Part shown: piece by piece, positions 12,372 to 17,077 of the stretch
Layout of the letters: every line of letters starts with the position of its first letter
Numbering within the stretch: position 1 is the first letter of the stretch
Source of the DNA: Glomus cerebriforme
Lineage: Eukaryota > Glomeromycota > Glomeromycetes > Glomerales > Glomeraceae
Reading direction: 5' to 3'
DNA: 17,077 nucleotides
Assembly (NCBI GenBank): GCA_003550305.1
Contig: QKYT01000136.1
Coordinates: 122,990-140,066, forward strand
Position numbers and translations under genes: made by a program
Notes under the pieces: model-generated
Told to the model about the DNA's origin: nothing
Databases searched by the model: none
What the model saw: the letters and a program-made list of their open reading frames with translations, nothing else

Positions 12372-12847
12372 CTATTTTGAAAATCCTAACTCATTCAAAT
12401 CTCTAAGGCCATTTCCTAAAGGTATGCTATATTTGATCATTCATCTAAAAAATGACTGAATTCGAATTAATCTATTTATACTACCAAATTGACTAGAAAT
12501 GTTAATAAAGTTTTAAAGACAGAAAAAAAACAAATACTACCTTCCAACTTACCTTTATGATCCAAACTAAAGTTCAGATCTAGAAAAGCTTTTCTTAAAG
12601 AAAAAATGCAAAAAAAAACATTAATAATATTTCAAAGACAAAGAAAAAGAAAAACCTGAAAAACACAATCTTCTAACTTACTTTCATGATCCAAATTAAA
12701 ATCCAAGTTCAGGAAGGTATTTCCTAAAAAAAAAAATATAAAAAGGAACATTAATAATATTTTAAAAACAAAAAAAAATCCAAAAAAACCTCAAAATCTT
12801 CATTCCTAACTTACTTAAGCCAAAATTCAGGTCCAGAAAAACATTCT
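12372..12847 (-). CDS. Tandem micro-exon gene fragment encoding xxFLDLNFxLDHx repeats
   Basis: I do not recognise this gene. On the minus strand four short exons follow one another: 12847-12815 (33 nt, NVFLDLNFGL), 12723-12682 (42 nt, NTFLNLDFNLDHE), 12593-12553 (41 nt, KAFLDLNFSLDHK) and a final exon 12415-12372 (NGLRDLNELGFSK then TAG). Each starts after a T-rich tract ending in AG, and each non-final exon ends at GTAAGT. Introns are 88-137 nt, and the first two share ATTATTAATG upstream of the acceptor. Many differences between units are synonymous (TTT/TTC, CTA/CTG, CTG/TTG, AAC/AAT), which points to selection on protein. Junctions are in phase except 42-nt to 41-nt, where one base is missing. 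A more diverged unit lies near 12941-12990. No start codon exon or signal peptide was found, so it is partial or a relic. Confidence 0.6.
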
Positions 12848-12900
12848 CTAAAGAAAAAAAGTAAAAGAAATATTAATAATATTTCAACTGAAAAACAGAA
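12530..12900. repeat. Tandem array of ~131-bp intron-plus-micro-exon units
   Basis: On the plus strand the unit begins AACTTAC, continues with ATGATCCAAA-type sequence, and ends in ATTAATAATATT. Successive units start near 12547, 12676 and 12808, spaced 129-132 bp, and a partial upstream unit ends near 12525. Exonic parts are better conserved than the A-rich intronic spacers. Confidence 0.7.
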
Positions 12901-12990
12901 AAAAAATAAAAAATTAATTAGAATTAATATTAAAGATTACAACTATTTCCAATTTTAAATCTAAATCTTAATAGATTATTGCCATTTTTG

Positions 12991-13273
12991 AATTAGTGTA
13001 ATTAACACTAAATTTGCTATTTAAATAAAAATATCAACTTTAGAATTACAAAAAAAACTAACGTATGTATATATAGTATAAATATTATTTAATAAACATA
13101 ATTCTAAACCACTATTGTATCACTTTCTTTATAATTTTATTATCTCTGTCACGTCTTTTTATTAGTATCATATAAACTGGTAGGTACTGATTTCTAACTA
13201 ATTCTAAAAGATTCCATAAATTCCAAAACAATTACAAATATAGTTTATAATAAATAAACATTTATTTTTATAG
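12991..13273. other. AT-rich spacer between the micro-exon array and the transposase relic
   Basis: I searched the minus strand here for a first exon of the micro-exon gene. The only modest candidate is an ATG near 13172 opening a 19-codon basic frame (MILIKRRDRDNK...), which is not a signal peptide. Terminal inverted repeats of the adjacent transposon could not be identified. Confidence 0.4.
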
Positions 13274-14368
13274 GTAACCTCAAATATACCTAAAGAATTT
13301 AATGAAGACTTATACTGGCATATTATTTATCTCTATACCAATAGTTTGTTAACTGTAGATATTGCTAGTATATTATATATGAGTAAGAGTATTGTAAATA
13401 AGATAAAAAAGAAATATAACCATTGGGCTTATATTATAAATCCTTTTAAAGGTAGTATTTCTGGCTAAAGAAAACTTTTTAATAGAAGAAATATGACTAT
13501 ACTTAGAAATTTTGTTAGAGAAAAAATGGATTGGTATTTAAATAAGTTAGTATATGAAATGGAATGTTTAATAGGAAAAAGAGTGTCTATTACAATACTT
13601 TGATGATCATTTCAATATTTAGAAATTACTAGAAAAAAAAATATTTTATTTGGTATTTATTAGATGTAAAATTATCTCAAAATTTTTTTTTGATATAAGT
13701 TACAAAAAGTAACATTGAAAAAAAATGAGATTGTACATGCATATTATTTAGTTACAATTGGTAAGCATTATATGTAAAATCAATTCATTTTTATTGATGA
13801 AAGTGCTAAAGATGAAAGAAGTCTTTTCTGATTATATGAATATTTACTTAAAAATACACCTGCTTAAAAAAAAGTAATTTTTGTGTGAGAAAAATAATAT
13901 ACCATTCTGTCTGCACTTACACTAGATGGATTTGTTAATATATTTGAAGGATCATATGATAAAAAAAAATTTGTTGATTTTGTTCTTGATCAAGTGGTAA
14001 GCAATAACTCTAATTTTTATTTATTTTGTATTATAATTGACGCATTTTTTATTTTTTTTTAGGTACTAATAATAAATTTTTATCTAGGAGACAATAGTGT
14101 TATTGTAATGAATAATACTAGAATTCATCATAATAATGAATTAGTATCTTTATTAGAGAAATTAGGATATTATATTGTTTTCCTTCTGCCCTATTCTCCT
14201 GATTTTAATCCAATTGAAATTGCATTTTCAATCATTAAATCATGGATTAAACATAATTGTGATTTTATGAAAATTTGTAATGATTCTATATATGCATTAT
14301 TAGTTGTATGTAGTTAGATTATACTTCAAATAGCACAAATATTTTTTAAAGTATCAATTTATATTTAG
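13274..14368 (+). pseudogene. Dead Tc1/mariner-type (DD34E) transposase
   Basis: The product would cut and paste a transposon by a DDE mechanism. From 13274 the frame reads an N-terminal helix-turn-helix region (DLYWHIIYLYTNSLL, then MSKSIVNKI), then FIDESAKDERS with the first catalytic Asp at 13796-13798, ALTLDG, and after an intron at 13997-14062 the segment DNSVIVMNNTRIHH and YSPDFNPIE. The second Asp is Asn (AAT at 14111). The Glu is at 14216-14218, 34 residues later. The frame is unshifted for 241 codons yet holds eleven stops (first TAA 13466, then paired TGA 13601 and 13604, others to 13895), and TAG at 14315 breaks the tail that ends at 14366-14368. Residues around 13640-13699 do not fit the family and may be a relic intron. 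From memory, close relatives are numerous in Rhizophagus. Confidence 0.85.
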
Positions 14369-14480
14369 AATAATTAGTTTTACTAGAAATTTTATTTAGA
14401 AAGTTAATTTATTAAAAAAAAATAAAAGATAACTTCAATTTATATATAACAAAAAAAAAATCTAATATATTTCAAAATCT

Positions 14481-16087
14481 TTAAGCTACTTGTTTGATAT
14501 TTTTTTGCCATCCAATTTTTACTACTTTTAGTTGTTGTAATTGCTCATCTGATAAATCTTTGATTATATTTACAGTAATTTCTTCTTCACAAAAAGCATT
14601 CTCAAAATTAGAATACACATCACAATTATGTTTGTGATCTAGACTATTGAGAAATTTACCAATTGAAGGTAATGTATTTGGTGATGCTAAATTAGCATTT
14701 GTATTATGAAAAGTAAAATGTTGATAAAATTGTGATAATAATTGAATAACAATAGGAATAGAAGTAGTAGGTATTTGACTAATTTGTACTTGTATTGTCA
14801 AATTATTTCTATTGACAAGTATACATTAAATGTTAAATAAGATGAAGGCACTTCATAGGTAGTTTCTTTATTTATCTAAATAAAAATAATAAAAATTTTT
14901 TATTTGTCTTTACATAAACAAATATCATTTATTTTGAAAATCTTATTATTTCATGAGACCAAAGTTATAGTCTAGCAGAATTGAGTTGCAAATGTTAATT
15001 TTTTTCAATAAAACATAATGTTGCATGTAAATTATATTTCCAGTATATATTTTACATAAAGTAGAAATGACTTCAGATCACATTCTTTTTTCTTTTGATA
15101 AATCTTCTTTGTGAATTGCACATGATTTTTTTTTTTTTTGTATATTGTAATTCTTTAGCAGAAGAAAGTTCACTCTCATCTGAACTCTAAAAAATTATAA
15201 GATGTTAAAATTTTATTTGTTATAAAATCTTACAATAAATAAAAAGATTTTACCTTTTTGTGTGAATTTTTTTTCTTTGTTTTATTATCTTTTATAACTA
15301 TTATAATCGACATTTTCTTGCCAGCTAAAATCACTTTTTTATACTCATCAATAAATTCTTAAAAATCCAATTCATCTTCAAGTTCATTTGAGCCTTATAT
15401 GATATAATATAATCCTTTAGCATAACTTTTTTTTCAAAGTTTTTTGAACTATTAAATTTATTTTCTCTATGATTTTTTTATAGTTAATAGATTTAATACT
15501 TAAAGTTTTTGCTGTAGGATCTTTTATATTTTTACTTCTAATAATAATCTGTACCTTTATTTCTTCAAGATCACTATTTTCTTTATCTTATATATTATCA
15601 TCTTTCTCTTCCTCTTTATCATTACTATTTACTAAAGAGAATATTTGATCTTTTTTAATTATTAACATTATTAACCTCTCTTTTATTTGATAAATATCCT
15701 TTCTTTTCATTAGCATCAGCAACTTTATTAACATTTTCTTTTATTTGAATTTGTTGTGTTTTTTTATCAGCATTTTATATTGTTAAATTTGACTATTATA
15801 AGTGCTACAAAAGGTATAAAAAAACAATTTTTAAAGTTACTATTATAACCAAACTTAAAATTAATATCAAACAGATACTTATTTGCTTTTAGAAATGATA
15901 AGTTTGGAGTAAAAGAGCATTGATATATTTGTTGTCTGTGTTTTGGATATTTAGTTTTTATTGATTGCTTATTTTTATTATATTCATATAGATTTTGTTG
16001 TAAAAATTTAAAACAATATAAACATTTTTGGCATGAATAACATGTATCTAAAAGGTATTTACAATTAACTTCTACCATTTGAATCAT
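14481..16087 (-). pseudogene. Broken lineage-type gene: cysteine-rich N-terminus and SAM-like C-terminus
   Basis: The gene reads from ATG 16087 (MIQMVEVNCKYLLDTCYSC, with four cysteines spaced C-x2-C-x2-C-x2-C) through a 106-codon stretch. The frame then slips at a T-run near 15820, where a second frame continues FCSTYNSQI. Further downstream are a lysine-rich linker, a GT-AG intron of 67 nt (15253-15187), an acidic/serine patch, and HLQLNSARL-stop-LWSHEI around 14942-14990. The final open stretch (14801-14481) holds a SAM-like domain from about GKFLNSLDHKHNC to VVKIGWQKNIKQVA. SAM domains usually mediate protein-protein contacts. Several stops fit CAA-to-TAA changes. From memory the whole resembles a family of hypothetical proteins in arbuscular mycorrhizal fungi; its function is unknown. 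It converges with the transposase relic, 112 bp away. Confidence 0.75.
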
Positions 16088-16891
16088 TTAAATAGTTTTA
16101 AACATAAAAAATTATTTCAACTTTTTTTTTACAACATTTTATTTTAAGTACTAATTAGGAAAAAATTATAAGATCAGTAAAATACAATTAACCAATGATC
16201 ACAAATGAAATTTATCAAAAAAAATTATTTTTAGTTAGTTTTAGTATTTTTAGTATTTTTAATTAGATAATTTTAATTGATCGATAAATTATTATCTGAT
16301 CACATTAATTCGAAAATAGCGATAATTACTTTAAAAATTACTCTAAGAATATAATTTTACAACTAAAATTTTTTCTAATTTGTTAATGTAAATCTAACCT
16401 AAAAAAAATATATATATTACAAGTATTTTAACAATCTTAAATATAAAATATTATAGGAACTTCTATTTTATTTACATTAAAAAAAAATTATACAACAAAG
16501 TATAAAATATACACAATAAGTAAAATCTATCACTTATTTTTATTCCTATGAATCTATAATATATAATTTTACTTAAATGAAATGTATGCCAGATTTGTAA
16601 TACAGCTAGTTAATATAATATAATAAAAAATTATAAAAAGAAAATTTTATATATTAATATATAGCTTTTGAAACTTACTAAATATATCTAATTTTGATTA
16701 CTCTGCAAGTTTACTTAGATTGTTAAAAGTAGTTTAAATATTATTATTAACTTATTTGATAAAAATTTTATTTTTATCAAATCTATTTTTAAAAATGATT
16801 AACAAAAACAGTAAAATCAATTATTTATATGTAAAGTTAAATGATATTTTAAAATTTTTTTTATTTCAAAAAATAAGTAAACTTATAAAAC
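16088..16891. other. AT-rich intergenic stretch
   Basis: This would be upstream of the broken minus-strand gene. It contains tandem TTTTTAGTA-type motifs near 16235-16260 and many A/T runs. No gene or RNA is recognised. Confidence 0.5.
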
Positions 16892-17077
16892 TAGGGCTCC
16901 GATCGGTAACGGTAATTACCGAACTGAACTGATCAGTTTCAATATCAGATCGGTATCAGTTTTGCAATTTACTGAACTGAATCCTTTGGTAAATATACCG
17001 ATCGGTTTCAGTAATTTCAGTATCAGTATCGGTTTTGTGATTTATCGAACTGATTTACTGAATACTGTATATATATA
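16892..17077. repeat. Internally repetitive element rich in ATCGGT and ACTGAA, cut by the window end
   Basis: From TAGGGCTCCGATCGGT the composition becomes clearly less AT-rich. GATCGGT-type words recur at about 16901, 16948, 17000 and 17027. GAACTGA recurs several times, and CGGTAATTACCG (16910-16921) is a perfect palindrome. The segment near 16948-16982 is partly repeated at 17024-17063. It encodes nothing. It is likely a dispersed MITE or satellite-like repeat. A TAGGG start is compatible with a hAT-type end, but the other end is outside the window. Confidence 0.6.

Noticed and set aside
12095..12900. CRISPR-like array
   Set aside because: The repeats are diverged, spacers are themselves similar A-rich sequence, and the host is eukaryotic.

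Overview
The window looks like nuclear DNA from an arbuscular mycorrhizal fungus (Glomeromycotina, Rhizophagus-like). It is extremely AT-rich, with short GT-AG introns. Its one clearly functional gene is a fungal-type 6-phosphofructokinase (duplicated halves, extra N-terminal glyoxalase-like region). It also carries relics that, from memory, match transposase and hypothetical-protein families expanded in these fungi. The organism call is inference from these traits; no database was searched.

Layout: 1-2400 is non-coding repeat-rich DNA with two direct copies of a ~210-bp repeat and a ~92-bp tandem duplication. 2400-3717 is intergenic and contains a less AT-rich islet with GGCCGGCC-like motifs. 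3718-7429 (minus) is the phosphofructokinase gene, reconstructed as 12 exons coding for 952 residues with every exon junction in phase. 7430-7773 is its promoter and leader, with a 13-codon uORF that ends 2 nt before the start codon. 7774-8272 holds a GC-rich islet followed by a 407-bp MITE with 20-bp inverted ends and flanking TA. 8798-10055 is a ~1.2-kb retroposed insert, with AATAAA, an A-tail and a 17-bp target-site duplication, next to a 178-bp foldback. 10258-12094 is nearly featureless AT-rich DNA, followed by an ~18-bp minisatellite.

12372-12990 (minus) is the most interesting part. It is a tandem array of micro-exons of 33, 42 and 41 nt, each with its own polypyrimidine tract/AG acceptor and GTAAGT donor. 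Each encodes a variant of the peptide xxFLDLNFxLDHx, and the array ends in an exon with a related peptide and a stop codon. Two of the exons are multiples of three with matching phases, so they could be skipped or multiplied without breaking the frame. No start exon is visible.

13274-14368 (plus) is a dead Tc1/mariner-type (DD34E) transposase copy whose frame is intact but which is riddled with stop codons explicable by C-to-T or G-to-A changes. 14481-16087 (minus) is a broken lineage-type gene with an N-terminal cysteine-rich segment and a C-terminal SAM-like domain. The last ~190 bases are a less AT-rich internally repetitive element cut by the window edge. Apart from glycolysis through phosphofructokinase, no pathway links the genes; the rest is a graveyard of mobile and lineage-specific sequence.
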